A stretch of DNA of 27,749 nucleotides from an uncultured Finegoldia sp. (lineage in GTDB: Bacteria > Bacillota > Clostridia > Tissierellales > Peptoniphilaceae). Made by a program: the position numbers and the translations under genes. The stretch's first letter is position 1. Every line of letters starts with the position of its first letter. The notes under the pieces are model-generated. The model was given only the letters and a program-made list of their open reading frames with translations, ran no database searches and had not been told where the DNA came from. The stretch is taken from NCBI RefSeq assembly GCF_900766215.1, contig NZ_CAAFUQ010000022.1, positions 1-27,749 of the forward strand, written 5' to 3'. This document shows, in pieces, positions 1 to 11,000 of this stretch.

Positions 1-5
1 AATAT

Positions 6-80
<75 letters not shown>

Positions 81-83
81 AAT

Positions 84-172
84 GCCGGGGTGGCGGAACT
101 GGCAGACGCACAGGACTTAAAATCCTGCGGTGGTAAAACACCGTATCGGTTCGATTCCGATCCTCGGCACCA
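84..172 (+). tRNA. tRNA-Leu (TAA)
   Basis: Class II tRNA with a long variable arm, acceptor GCCGGGG pairing with CCTCGGC, anticodon loop CTTAAAA (anticodon TAA) and encoded CCA. It follows tRNA-Asn after three bases, so both are surely cut from one precursor. Confidence 0.95.
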
Positions 173-176
173 ATAT

Positions 177-253
<77 letters not shown>

Positions 254-277
254 TACATAGCAACTAATTTTTAATAT

Positions 278-354
278 GGCGGAGTAGCTCAGATGGCTAG
301 AGCACACGGTTCATACCCGTGGTGTCAGGGGTTCGATTCCCTTCTCCGCTACCA
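278..354 (+). tRNA. elongator tRNA-Met (CAT)
   Basis: The acceptor GGCGGAG pairs with CTCCGCT, so position 1 is paired, unlike the initiator at 177. The anticodon loop TTCATAC gives CAT. A lysidine-modified tRNA-Ile would also read CAT, but the loop and body look like elongator Met. CCA is encoded. Confidence 0.88.
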
Positions 355-431
355 ATTTTTTATTCAGCTATGTGGTATTTGAAAATTAAATTACCCTTGG
401 CATTAAGTCTATGGTCACAGCGGTTCTTGAT

Positions 432-535
432 CCTAACCCAAATTACGAAGTAATTTGTTGGTAGGTCAAATGTCGCGCAATAGAAATCTTCGATTTCGTT
501 ATGTAGCGACCAAGACATTTGCAGCGAAGCTGCAA
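432..535. repeat. Three adjacent hairpins in the tRNA spacer
   Basis: The spacer between tRNA-Met and tRNA-Glu (355-579) has no gene but holds three inverted repeats with GAA or TTC triloops. They are CAAATTAC-GAA-GTAATTTG (439-457, extended outward by CC and CCTA with TAGG to 432-465), GAAATC-TTC-GATTTC (483-497, nested inside AAATGTC at 468-474 and GACATTT at 514-520), and TTGCAGC-GAA-GCTGCAA (519-535). None is followed by a T-run, so they are not ordinary terminators. They resemble the triloop palindromes at the right edge of the window. Confidence 0.75.
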
Positions 536-579
536 CATACTTTCACAATTTAATATAATATAATAAACTTGAATAATTA

Positions 580-654
580 GGCCCTATGGTCAAGCGGTTA
601 AGACATCGCCCTTTCACGGCGGTATCCCGGGTTCGAATCCCGGTAGGGTCACCA
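580..654 (+). tRNA. tRNA-Glu (TTC)
   Basis: Acceptor GGCCCTA pairs with TAGGGTC with one wobble. The anticodon loop CTTTCAC gives TTC. T arm CCGGG/CCCGG; CCA encoded at 652-654. Confidence 0.95.
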
Positions 655-661
655 GATATAT

Positions 662-737
662 GGGCGATTAGCTCAGCTGGGAGAGCATCTGCCTTACAAG
701 CAGGGGGTCACAGGTTCGAGCCCTGTATCGCCCACCA
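662..737 (+). tRNA. tRNA-Val (TAC)
   Basis: Perfect acceptor GGGCGAT/ATCGCCC, anticodon loop CTTACAA giving TAC, encoded CCA. Confidence 0.95.
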
Positions 738-768
738 TATATTTTTTACAAATAAATTTCTAACTAAT

Positions 769-845
769 GGCCCGGTAGTTCAGTTGGTTAGAATGCCAGC
801 CTGTCACGCTGGAGGTCGACGGTTCAAGTCCGTTCCGGGTCGCCA
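769..845 (+). tRNA. tRNA-Asp (GTC)
   Basis: Acceptor GGCCCGG pairs with CCGGGTC, the anticodon loop CTGTCAC gives GTC, the discriminator is G and CCA is encoded. Confidence 0.95.
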
Positions 846-850
846 AGTAT

Positions 851-926
<76 letters not shown>

Positions 927-949
927 AATCCTTTTAAACAAAGGATTAA

Positions 950-1034
950 GGAGGAGTTCCCGAGTGGCCAAAGGGGACGGACTGTAAATCCGTTACTTTA
1001 TGTTTCGGTGGTTCAAATCCACCCTCCTCCACCA
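950..1034 (+). tRNA. tRNA-Tyr (GTA)
   Basis: Class II tRNA with a long variable arm, as usual for bacterial Tyr. Acceptor GGAGGAG pairs with CTCCTCC, the anticodon loop CTGTAAA gives GTA and CCA is encoded. Confidence 0.95.
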
Positions 1035-1045
1035 AAAGAATTCAT

Positions 1046-1120
1046 GCGGAAGTGGCTCAGTGGTAGAGCATCGCCTTGCCAAGGCGAGGGTCGCGAGTTC
1101 GAGTCTCGTCTTCCGCTCCA
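1046..1120 (+). tRNA. tRNA-Gly (GCC)
   Basis: Perfect acceptor GCGGAAG/CTTCCGC, anticodon loop TTGCCAA giving GCC, encoded CCA. Confidence 0.95.
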
Positions 1121-1121
1121 G

Positions 1122-1155
1122 ACAACAACAGATGTGCATACATCTGTTTTGTTGT
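1122..1155 (+). other. Hairpin between tRNA-Gly and tRNA-Arg
   Basis: AACAGATG (1127-1134), loop TGCATA, CATCTGTT (1141-1148) form an 8-bp stem. ACAAC (1122-1126) and GTTGT (1151-1155) extend it across a two-T bulge to about 13 bp. No clean T-run follows, so it is more likely a processing or attenuating hairpin inside the tRNA transcript than a full terminator. Confidence 0.6.
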
Positions 1156-1159
1156 ATAT

Positions 1160-1236
1160 GAACGATTAGCTCAGCTGGATAGAGCGTCTGGCTACGGACC
1201 AGAAGGTCGGGGGTTCGAATCCTCTATCGTTCGCCA
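1160..1236 (+). tRNA. tRNA-Arg (ACG)
   Basis: Perfect acceptor GAACGAT/ATCGTTC, anticodon loop CTACGGA giving ACG (expected to be edited to ICG), discriminator G, encoded CCA. It is the last tRNA of the cluster. Confidence 0.95.
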
Positions 1237-1237
1237 A

Positions 1238-1274
1238 GACTATAGATTCAATTGCGAATCTGTAGTCTTTTTTT
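1238..1274 (+). terminator. Rho-independent terminator of the tRNA cluster
   Basis: GACTATAGATTC (1238-1249), loop AATTGC, GAATCTGTAGTC (1256-1267), then seven T. The stem is 12 bp with one mismatch or wobble near the base. It starts two bases after the CCA of tRNA-Arg. Confidence 0.92.
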
Positions 1275-1280
1275 ATTTTA

Positions 1281-1735
1281 AATTTGCTCACAGTATACAT
1301 TCACACCACAAAATTTGATCAAACAATCTCTTGTTTCTTTTCGTCTTTTAAATATTTTTTCAAAAAATTAAAATTTTTTAAATTTTCCACATATTTTTCA
1401 CACATTTCAAGCTAAAATGTCAAAATGTTACTTTTGATAACGTTGGTATTTCAATACTATCCGATAAATTTCAAAAAAAATATAAAAAAATCCCAAAAAA
1501 ATTTTACGCTACATTATACTAAAAATAAAAATAAAATATGAACAAAAATGTTCCGATAAACTGAATATACACAAAATATTTCATGAAACGCAGTATATAA
1601 TATTTAGCAAGAGAATAAAAAGACAAATAAACAACAAACAATGTCATATAATAAAATAAATAGTTAAAATTATAAATCAAATTTTGAACTATAACAATAA
1701 AATCACTTTAAAAAAATTTGAACAAATCAAGTAAA
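1281..1735. other. AT-rich gene-free stretch with phased A-tracts
   Basis: I see no gene here. The stretch is very AT-rich. A-tracts at 1473-1480, 1484-1490 and 1495-1501 recur at about the helical repeat, and T/A tracts cluster at 1355-1386, so the DNA is probably curved. It lies between the tRNA terminator and the candidate promoter of the pilus island. Confidence 0.55.
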
Positions 1736-1764
1736 TTGACATTTCCTATATAGTATGATAGTAT
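1736..1764 (+). promoter_or_regulatory. Candidate sigma-A promoter of the pilus island
   Basis: A perfect TTGACA (1736-1741) is followed after 17 bases by TAGTAT (1759-1764), which matches TATAAT at four of six positions. If used, transcription starts near 1772, leaving an untranslated leader of about 300 nt before the giant adhesin gene. A TATAAT at 2010-2015 has no good -35 box and is a weaker alternative. Confidence 0.5.
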
Positions 1765-1769
1765 TTACC

Positions 1770-2069
1770 CATAAATAATATATGCAAATATATATTACAT
1801 AAAAACAAAAGCAAACGTAATTATAATGGATATAAAAAGCAATGCATTTTATTTTGAACTAACTGAGTCAGGCAACAGTATTCATCAGACATGTTGGGCT
1901 GATTCTTTCTTTATGTTAAGAGGATAAGTGCAAACGATATGCATTAACTAACTGAAAGTTTGTGGTTTTTTAATCTAAATGCATGTAAAGCAGTAGAGAA
2001 TAAAATTAGTATAATAAATGTCAAAAAACTAACATTTGAAATAAAAATCAAGTAATTCAGGAGGTTAAA
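1770..2069 (+). other. Long 5' leader of the giant adhesin gene
   Basis: About 300 nt without an ORF. I see a repeated AACTAACTGA (about 1858 and 1946), a short hairpin ATCAG/CTGAT near 1885-1904, and AAATGT/ACATTT near 2017-2038. I recognise no riboswitch class. The leader ends in a strong AGGAGG (2059-2064), five bases before the start codon. Confidence 0.4.
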
Positions 2070-5000
2070 ATGAGAAAAATATTAGACAGACTAACGGCGT
2101 TAGTCATGGTGATGCTGATGGTAATTCAGACCATAACACCAGCCATAACATCATTTGCTAAGGAGGAAGAGCTCGACAAGAGATACGTAATACAAAAGCT
2201 CGAGACCCTGAGACAGGATACTTATGCGAACTTTTCATTGAACCTCGCTACAGTAATTGATGACAAGAATCTGGACACCGGTACGAACGTCAAGTTTGTA
2301 TTAAACGCCACGGACATCAATTCTAACATCAAACTGTTAGTTAGAAAGGATTTTAGTCTTTATGACGAGAGGACATTTGAAACGATAGAAGATGCTCACA
2401 AAGAATTCGACAGAGTTGATAAATTACTCAAAGATCAAGGATTGAGCTTAGATGTATCCGTAGTACAAGAAGGGGATAAATACAGAATCCACAACAACTA
2501 CGTACCTCAAGCCGATAAGGAAGCCTTTGGAGACGACTACAAAGTATACAGACTAAAAGTTATACCAGAGTTTGATTTTGACAAAGAAGGATTGTTCAAC
2601 AAACTTCCAGAAAACGAAAAGTTATCAGAAGAAAACAGACTTAAAACATCAGAAGAACGTAGACTGCAACAAGATGGCGAAGTACCGGAAGGCGACAAAC
2701 ACAACCGTACTTACATCTTCGACTTCAAAGTTGACAAAGCTGTTGACAGCAAACTTACAACAATATCTCTTAATAAGGATGAAAACAATCCACTTGAAGT
2801 AAAACAAAACGCAGACTTATTTGCGGCTATATTAGATGATAAAACTTACAGCACATATCAAACAGAACAATTACCAGCTGAAGTTACATCATCAATAGAA
2901 CACAAAAAAGAAGTTGCCAAAGCCAAATCAGAGGCAGACGCCAAAGCGAAGACGGAAGCAGATGCAAAGGCTAAAAAAGAAGCTGACGAAAAAGCTAAAA
3001 AAGAAGCCGACGAAAAAGCTAAAAAAGAAGCGGAAGAAAAGGCAAAGGCTGATGTCAAAGCAAAAGAAGAAGCTGACAAAATAAAAGCAGAACAAGACAA
3101 AAAAGCACAAGAACAAAAAACAGCTGAAGAAAAAGCAAAGGCAGAAAAAGAAGCCAAAGAAAAAGCCGAAGCAGATGCAAAGGCAAAAGCAGAAGCAGAT
3201 GCCAAAGCAAAGGCAGAAGCAGAAAAAATAGCTGCCGAAGAAAAAGCAAAACAAGAACAACTTGCAAAAGAACAAACTGAGGCAGAAGCCAAAAAGCAAG
3301 CAGAAGAAAAGGTAAAGAAAGACCTTGAAAACAAAAAACTTCTTGGACTAGTACAAGACACAGAAGAAAACCAAGAAGAAGAACCTATTATAAAGAAGAA
3401 GGAAACAAAAGAAGAAGTCAAAAAAGAACCTGCAACACCAGAAGAAAGAAAACAAAAAGCAGAAGAATTTGACAAAGCATTAAAAGACAAAAAAGAAGAA
3501 ATCAAAAAATCAGAAGACAAAAAAGATGCTAATAATAAAGATTACAATAACAAGACAAATGAGAAAAAAGAAGTCAGCAAAGAAACAAAAGGATTATTGG
3601 AAGGCATCAAAGAATTCTTCGGACTTACAAATCTTCAAAAAGCAGACCGTGAACTAAAAGCAATCCTATCAGTAAAAGCAAACGGATTAAAAGAAGTTCA
3701 AGCATTATTATCCAGCTTTGAAGAAAAATATCACCTAACACAACAAGAACAAGCAAAGCTAATGGATGATAACAAAGATGCAATCAAAGCACTTATCGAA
3801 AGAGATGCCGACAAGAACTTCAACCCACAAATGCTTCTTGCTAATTCAGATCAAGGCTTGGAAAATAAAAAATTTACAATCAGGACTAGGTTCGATACGT
3901 CAACAAGAGTTGGACCTATTAAGACAGACCAATTTTTCAATATCCACTTAGATGACAAGTTAACAGTTAAGAACCCAAGCGAATTAAAGCCAATCTATAA
4001 TGGTAATACTAAAATAGCTGAACCAAAATACGACAAAGATACTAACACAATAAAGTATAAAATTGTAAGTGAAATCAATGAAAACTTACAAGTACCATTA
4101 AATATAGATGTTGATTATAACACAGCAAACATAAAAGCTGGAGAAAGCTTTACTGTAGTAAATAGAATATCAGGTCTAGGAGTTACAAATCCAAAAGCCC
4201 TACCTGCAAAAAAAATCGATAAAAACGGCAATCCAGCTGGAACTATCATAGAAGAAGGTGGAGATGATGTAGTCCAAATAATTGGTGAAGATGATCAGGA
4301 CTACAAGGTAAACATGGATATCTTAGGAAATCCAGTTGTAGATGGCAACGAACTAAGTGGAATCAACTGGACACTAAGAGTCAACTCAACAGTAGACCTC
4401 ATGAAATTAGGATATAAATTAAACCTAACTACAGTAGAAGGTTCTGGACTTGGAGAAATTGAAAATGTTAAGGTAAATGGAAAGCCAGTAACCTTAACTG
4501 ATCAACTAGAGGGTCAACTTGGTATAGCTGATTCAAAACACCATGACCTAAGTGAAAGTGGTCAAACACTTGTTTATTCTTTCTACACTAAAGTAACAAA
4601 CAAACAAGCTTCTTATATGATAGATGTATCAACTATCCTTACAGCTACAGCTAATAAGAAGGTTGGTGCTCTAAGACATATATTAAAAGAAGGATATCCT
4701 CAAGAAAAAATTGAAGTAAATTCTCCTAACCGTACTAGTATGAATAATAGAACTACTATTAAAGGAGAGTTCAAAACAGATAAGACAGGACAGTGGACTA
4801 TAACAGATGCTGTATCTACAGGAGATACTAATAATGGTCTTCCACTAGAAACAAGAAGTCTGGAAAACCAAACTCTAAATTCTGGTAAAAGAGCAGTTTA
4901 TGGAATAAATACCAAAACTGGTCAGATGGAAGTTAAAAATAAAGAAACTGACATACAAAATGTACCAGCAGAAGAAACTGATCCAACTGGCCCACAAGCA

Positions 5001-8000
5001 GTAGGAAATATTGGAGTATATAAGTTTGACACAAAGTTAAACACACCAAATGATCCAACTGATTACAGTGTTGGCGGAGTTACAATTTCTAAATATAAAG
5101 ATATAATTGTTGACCAACACTGGTCACTAGCTGAAGGCTATGAAAAAATGCCAGCTCAAAGATTAACAGTTAAAGATAATAAGGGTAGTGAGTTAGGTAA
5201 AATAGATTTAGAAGAAGGAAACGGTCATCAAAGACTAGTTACAATTCAAAATGTAAGATTTTGGAATATAGGAGATGATGGTTCTTCTTCAATGATTGAC
5301 CACAAAGTGGACCAACCTCTTCCAAGTGATATTATTTCAGTAGCTGATAAAAAATATACATTTAAAGAAAATGCAAACTACTATGATGTAGATTTAAAAT
5401 CTCACCAAATTGTAAATGCCTTGGTAGAAAAAAATGACAAAATACCTGCAACTTTTACAGTTATAAAAGTAGATGCAAATAATCATGAAAAAAGAATCCC
5501 AGGAGCAAACTTCTACCTACTAGGTGCAGGAATAGGAATAACAACAGATTCTAATGGTGAAGCTACTTTTAATAATATCAAACCAGGCACATATACTCTA
5601 AAAGAAACAAAAGCACCAACAGGCTACAAGCTTGACCAAGAAGAAAAAACTATCACAATTTCAGATGATGGAAAAGTATCTGTAGCAGGTAAAAATGCTC
5701 AATTTTCTTCTGGTTCTGGTAAAACAGATATATTAGAACATTCTGACTTTCCAAACTGGAAAGACTTTATGAACACTCAACACTATGGCAAAATTGATAA
5801 AAATGGAAATTTAAAATTCTATGTCTATCTAAAACCATATGACCAAAGAGTAGGCGGAAGAACTGATAAGGACACAACATTTAATATATCAATACCTGGA
5901 GTTAACTTACAAAATTCAGATATTAAGGTATATGATGTAAGTCCTTCTAAAAGACCAGATATTTTTGCCTCTATGAATAATCAAAGCGTTGATCAAAAAC
6001 TATCTAGTCTAGGTCAAATTACTCTAGGGGAAGCGAACAATAACGGAGCGATTGAAGGAAAAGCAAATACAAAAAATCCTCTATCAGGAAATACAGGATA
6101 TCAAATAAGCTTCCCTCAAGGAAGATTTGGTGACAATTGGGGTTTCTTAGTTGAAGTAAGTGCTAATATAGGAGATAAAGATAGTACAGTTTTATCTTAT
6201 GATTGGCTTGCAAAAGATACACCAGCTAATCAATCTAAAATTAGAGCAAATGTAAATTTAAGCAAAAACTCTGAGAAAAATGGACATCCAACAATAACAA
6301 TTTCTAACGATGAACTTCAAAAAAGTGAAATAGAAGTAGCAAAATTTGCGAACACTTCTACTAATGGCAAGAAAGACAGACTAGGTGGAGCAGAATTTGT
6401 CCTTAAAAATGAAAACGGAGAAATAATTGCAAACAAAATTACTGATGAAAAAGGTAATGTAAGCTTTGGAAAATATCCAACAGGTACCTACTATCTAGAA
6501 GAATTGAAAGCTCCAGAAGGATACGGAAAATCTAATGTATACTTCAAAGTAACTGTAAGTGAAGATGGACAAGTTTCTTACGATGCTAAGTTTAATAACT
6601 CATCTGCATCACCAACAGGAGGAGTTGACTACTATATAGAAAGAGAAGATAGTGGTCAAGGGACAGATAAAGCTGTTGTTACCAATGTTAATCAAAATAT
6701 GCAAATTAACGATGATGAAGGTCAAGGTTACTTTAGAGGAGTTTGGGAAGCATATAGACTAGAATCACTAAAATATCACTTGGACGTTAAAATTAATAAT
6801 GCAGCTCCAGGCTCTAGATTTGAAATCCAATTTGACCCTAACCTAGACTTTACTCAATACTTCAAAACTTTCCCAAACCTATATTTTAAGGGAAAGATGA
6901 TAGCAGAACCACACTTTAATTATAAGACTAACCTATTAACTTATGTCTTTAATGAAAACTCATTAAGCAATGGTGAAACAACATTTAGTCTAGATCTTAA
7001 GGGAATGATTCCATCTAAGTTTTATGCGACACACTCTGGAGATTGGAATTTCACCAATGTAGTTGCTCCTAACCAATCAGGAACAATTATAGGTAACCGA
7101 GTACAAAATATAAAAGTCCATGCTGACTACGGTGGTTATGATTCCCATACCACTAAGGGTAAGTTCCCAAGTCAAGCTTACTACTTTAGAGATGTTTACA
7201 AGGCAGATGATGGAAACTGGTATGTAACAGCGATTGGATACTACAACCCATTAGGAGATTATAAAACTGGTGATGCTAACAAAATTTGGTTTAACTGGAA
7301 ATTTGCAAACTACCAAGGTGCTCAGCAAGAAAAGTGGCAAGGACAATATGATTCTCCATACTACTTAGATGATGTTAAAATCTATGAAACAACTATTCCA
7401 CCACTTAAAAAATACGAGGCTCACCGTGATTACTATCCTCAAGTAAATGATTACATGCCATTGTCAATGGGTATAAGACCTGAACAAAACCCAGATATTT
7501 ATAGTCTTGTATATCATGCAGAAATTGATCACAAAAAAGCTTACAATAGATCACAGGGTGGATTTAATTTAAGCTATGATCCAAGTAAGGTTACAAGCTC
7601 TGGCCAACTTTTTGATACACAAAATCCTCCACTAACTATATCTGTGCCAAAGATAAATCCTACAAAAGATGCTTATTTAATAGAACAAACATTTAGGATT
7701 AGAGATATAAATGAGTTTAACACGCACTGGAGAGCCTTTTACATGGCAAATGGTGAAGAAAAAAGTGGAAATAGAGCCAATTCACTAAACTCATCCTTTG
7801 TAACAGGCCCTAATGATAACTATTCTAAGGCAGACCAAACAGGTGAACAACTACCTTCATTTACTAAAGAAGTAGTTGGTATCATAAATAAAAAATATCA
7901 ACCTGCAAGCTTCAAGATAACTAAGCTAAATGAAGCAAATCAAAATGAAAAACTTAAAGGAGCAACTTTCATTTTAATAGATTCTGATGGAAACAAAATT

Positions 8001-11000
8001 TTTAGAACATCAGGTCAAAACGGAGAGGTTAGCTTTAATAATCTTGCTCCTGGCAAATATACTTTAAGAGAGTATAGAGAACCAAATGGATATATTAAAT
8101 CTACTAAAGAATGGAATGTTACTGTTTACAGTGATGGAAATGTAAAAATCACTTCAACATCAATCATAGGTGGAGGGGAAGAATACACTGGAAAAGATAC
8201 TATAAATATTCCAGTAACAAACAAGCCAGTTGGAGAAAAGTTTAGAGTTTACAAAAAAGATGGCGATGGACAGCCACTTCCTGGAGCAAAATTCAAAATT
8301 ACAGATCCAGACGATTCAAAATTCTCATATGAAGCTACATCAGGACAAAATGGTATCGCAGAATTCGATGCTACTCTAAAAGAAGGCAAGAATTATATCC
8401 TTGAAGAAATAGAGCCACCAGCAGGCTATAATCCACTTAACAAGAAATGGGTTCTAAGAGTAGAAAATGGTAAAACCAAAATCTATACCTACTCAAAATC
8501 AGATAGAAAAGAGATTAAGTCAATCCTTGGCGAAAAGGGAACTCATTGGGTTAACGTAAAGGAAAGACCAACAACAGGTTGGTCAGGATATGACAATAGA
8601 CTTACAGGATGGACTGCAAACTCAAATGAAGCAAGATACATGGGTACCAGAATTGTCGCTATAAATAAAGATAAAAATTATGTTATCCAAAGATATGTAA
8701 TAAACCCAGAAGCAAGAAAAATCGGTGATACTACAGCGATAATTCATAGAGAAAAACCAGAATATCCAAATATGGATTGGTATAACAATGAAGAATACAA
8801 AGTATTTACCCTTGATCCAAAAGAGGGCGGAAATACTGACGGTAAAGTCACAGGATTTGTATCTGACCTAAGACTTGCGGACTTTAATGAAACAGATATT
8901 ACAAATAGTGTTACAAAATCAGTAGATAAATCTCACTATGGAGAAAGTAGATTAAAACTAGAACTTCCAGCTACTACTAAGCCAATAGTAATAGATGTCA
9001 AAATACCATACAAAGATATAAATGGTGGAGTTGGTACTGGAATGGACTGGTATGAGGGTGGACAAACTTACTGGAAGTCTGACTACTATGAAAGAGTTTC
9101 TGACATTCTAGAAAGTGATCCAACAATAAGAGAAGAAGGCTCTATCATAGGATCTTACGTAGGAGAAGGATCACTTGATGTAACAAATAGTCTCAAAACA
9201 TATGGCTTTAAGATTAAAAAAGTTAAAGAAGTTAAAGAAGGCGAAACTAAAACAACAGTTCCAGGAGCAGTCTTCAAACTAACAGGACCAGACGATAGTA
9301 AAGACGAAAGATTGATGACCACTGGCAAAGATGGTATGATTTCCTTCAATAACTTAAAACCAGGAAAATATACACTAGTAGAAGAAACACCAGCACCAGG
9401 TTATGAAAAGGCAAATACAACTTGGACAGTTAGAATAACAGCTGGTGGGAAAGTTTATATCAAAGACAATAATACTCAGCCAGCACCAACTGAACCAAAT
9501 GCACATCTGTCAGTAGAAAAAGCAGCTCCTAGCTCATCAGCCAATATAATAAGACAAAATCTAGCACGAAACTCCACATCATTATACGGAGTTGATACAG
9601 GATTAGAATTTAGCCCAGATATAGTAGAAGCGGCATTGAGAGCTGGAAACGCAGTAACTTATGAAATTTTAGGTACAATTTCTGATGTACAAAAGAGATA
9701 TGTAAAAGTATCCACTGATGCAAAATATCTAGGAAATGATGAGTTTTTAGTTAGAATTGATGTCAAGGGAAATGTAAATAAAGATTACTCAGATGTAACA
9801 TTCTATCTACATCTTCATGATGATGTGACATTTGTTCCTAATTCAACAAGTACTTGGAAAGAAAGTGCAAATGACAAAGGTCAAATTCCGAACAATCCAA
9901 GTAGATGGCATACTGGATATGATCTAAACACTAAGACAATTGGCGTAAGAGACGGAGCTATAAGTATCAACAAAGGTGATACTGCTAGCATGGAATTTAA
10001 AGTCAAGATGAAATCTGACTTAAGATCAGGCCAAGTTGGTAATATTATAGACAGTTTAAAAGTATATAACATAGATTGTGGTAAACTTAGAGCTAAAAAG
10101 TTTGATGCATATACAATTTATCAAAATGCTCAAAACGGAACTATTATTACAGACCCACTAAACTATCAACGTAATGGACAACCTGTAACTTTCACAGCTA
10201 AACCAAATCCAGGATATAAATTAGTAGGAGATGTAACAGTTACTAATAATAAAACTGGCAGAGACGTTTCAATTAGAAATGGAAATACTTTTACAATGCC
10301 AGATAATGATGTAACAATAAATGCAACATTTGAAGCAGAAAACTATAGCATCACTTATAATAATCCAACAGGCGGAAATGTAAGTGGACCAACAAATGCT
10401 AAAACTAATGAAAATGTAACATTAAAAATAAGTCCACAAACACAAAATGGATATAAGTTAAAATCTTTAACAGTTACTGATGGCAAGGGAAATAATGTTC
10501 CAGTAAACAATAATCAATTTACTATGCCAGCAGGTAATGTAAATGTCAATGCAGAATTTGAAAAGATAGAAGAAAAAACTTACACTGTTTACACACAAGC
10601 TCCAGTAGGAGGAACACTAAGTGTAAATAAGACTAATGAAAAGGCTAATGAAAAAATTACTGCAAAGGCTAATGAAACAATTATTGTAAATGCGGTTGCA
10701 AATGAAGGTTATAAATTAAAGAGCATAACTTATAGAGACACTGATGGAAAAGAACACACAGTTACGGGAAATTCATTTACAATGCCAGCATCTACTGTTA
10801 CTGTAAGTGCTACTTTCGAGAAAAAAGAAGATTCAAATCCTGATTATAGTGTAAAAGTAAATCCTGCAGAAAATGGACAAGTTATTGTAAATCCAACTTC
10901 TGCAAAGGCAGGCGAAACAGTTACTATAACTACGGAGGCAAAAGAAAGATTTGTATTAAATACACTAACTGTAACGGATGAAGCAGGAAATCCTGTACAG

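Noticed and set aside
2858..3520. A 220-codon Ser/Phe/Ala-rich ORF on the - strand
   Set aside because: It is the reverse complement of the Lys/Glu/Ala coiled-coil repeats of the adhesin. Low-complexity purine-rich coding DNA gives long open antisense frames; it has no ribosome binding site.
3560..3830. Possible albumin-binding GA module in the helical segment of the giant adhesin
   Set aside because: Residues about 520-590 are helical and GA modules are known in Finegoldia surface proteins, but I do not see the characteristic three-helix GA sequence.
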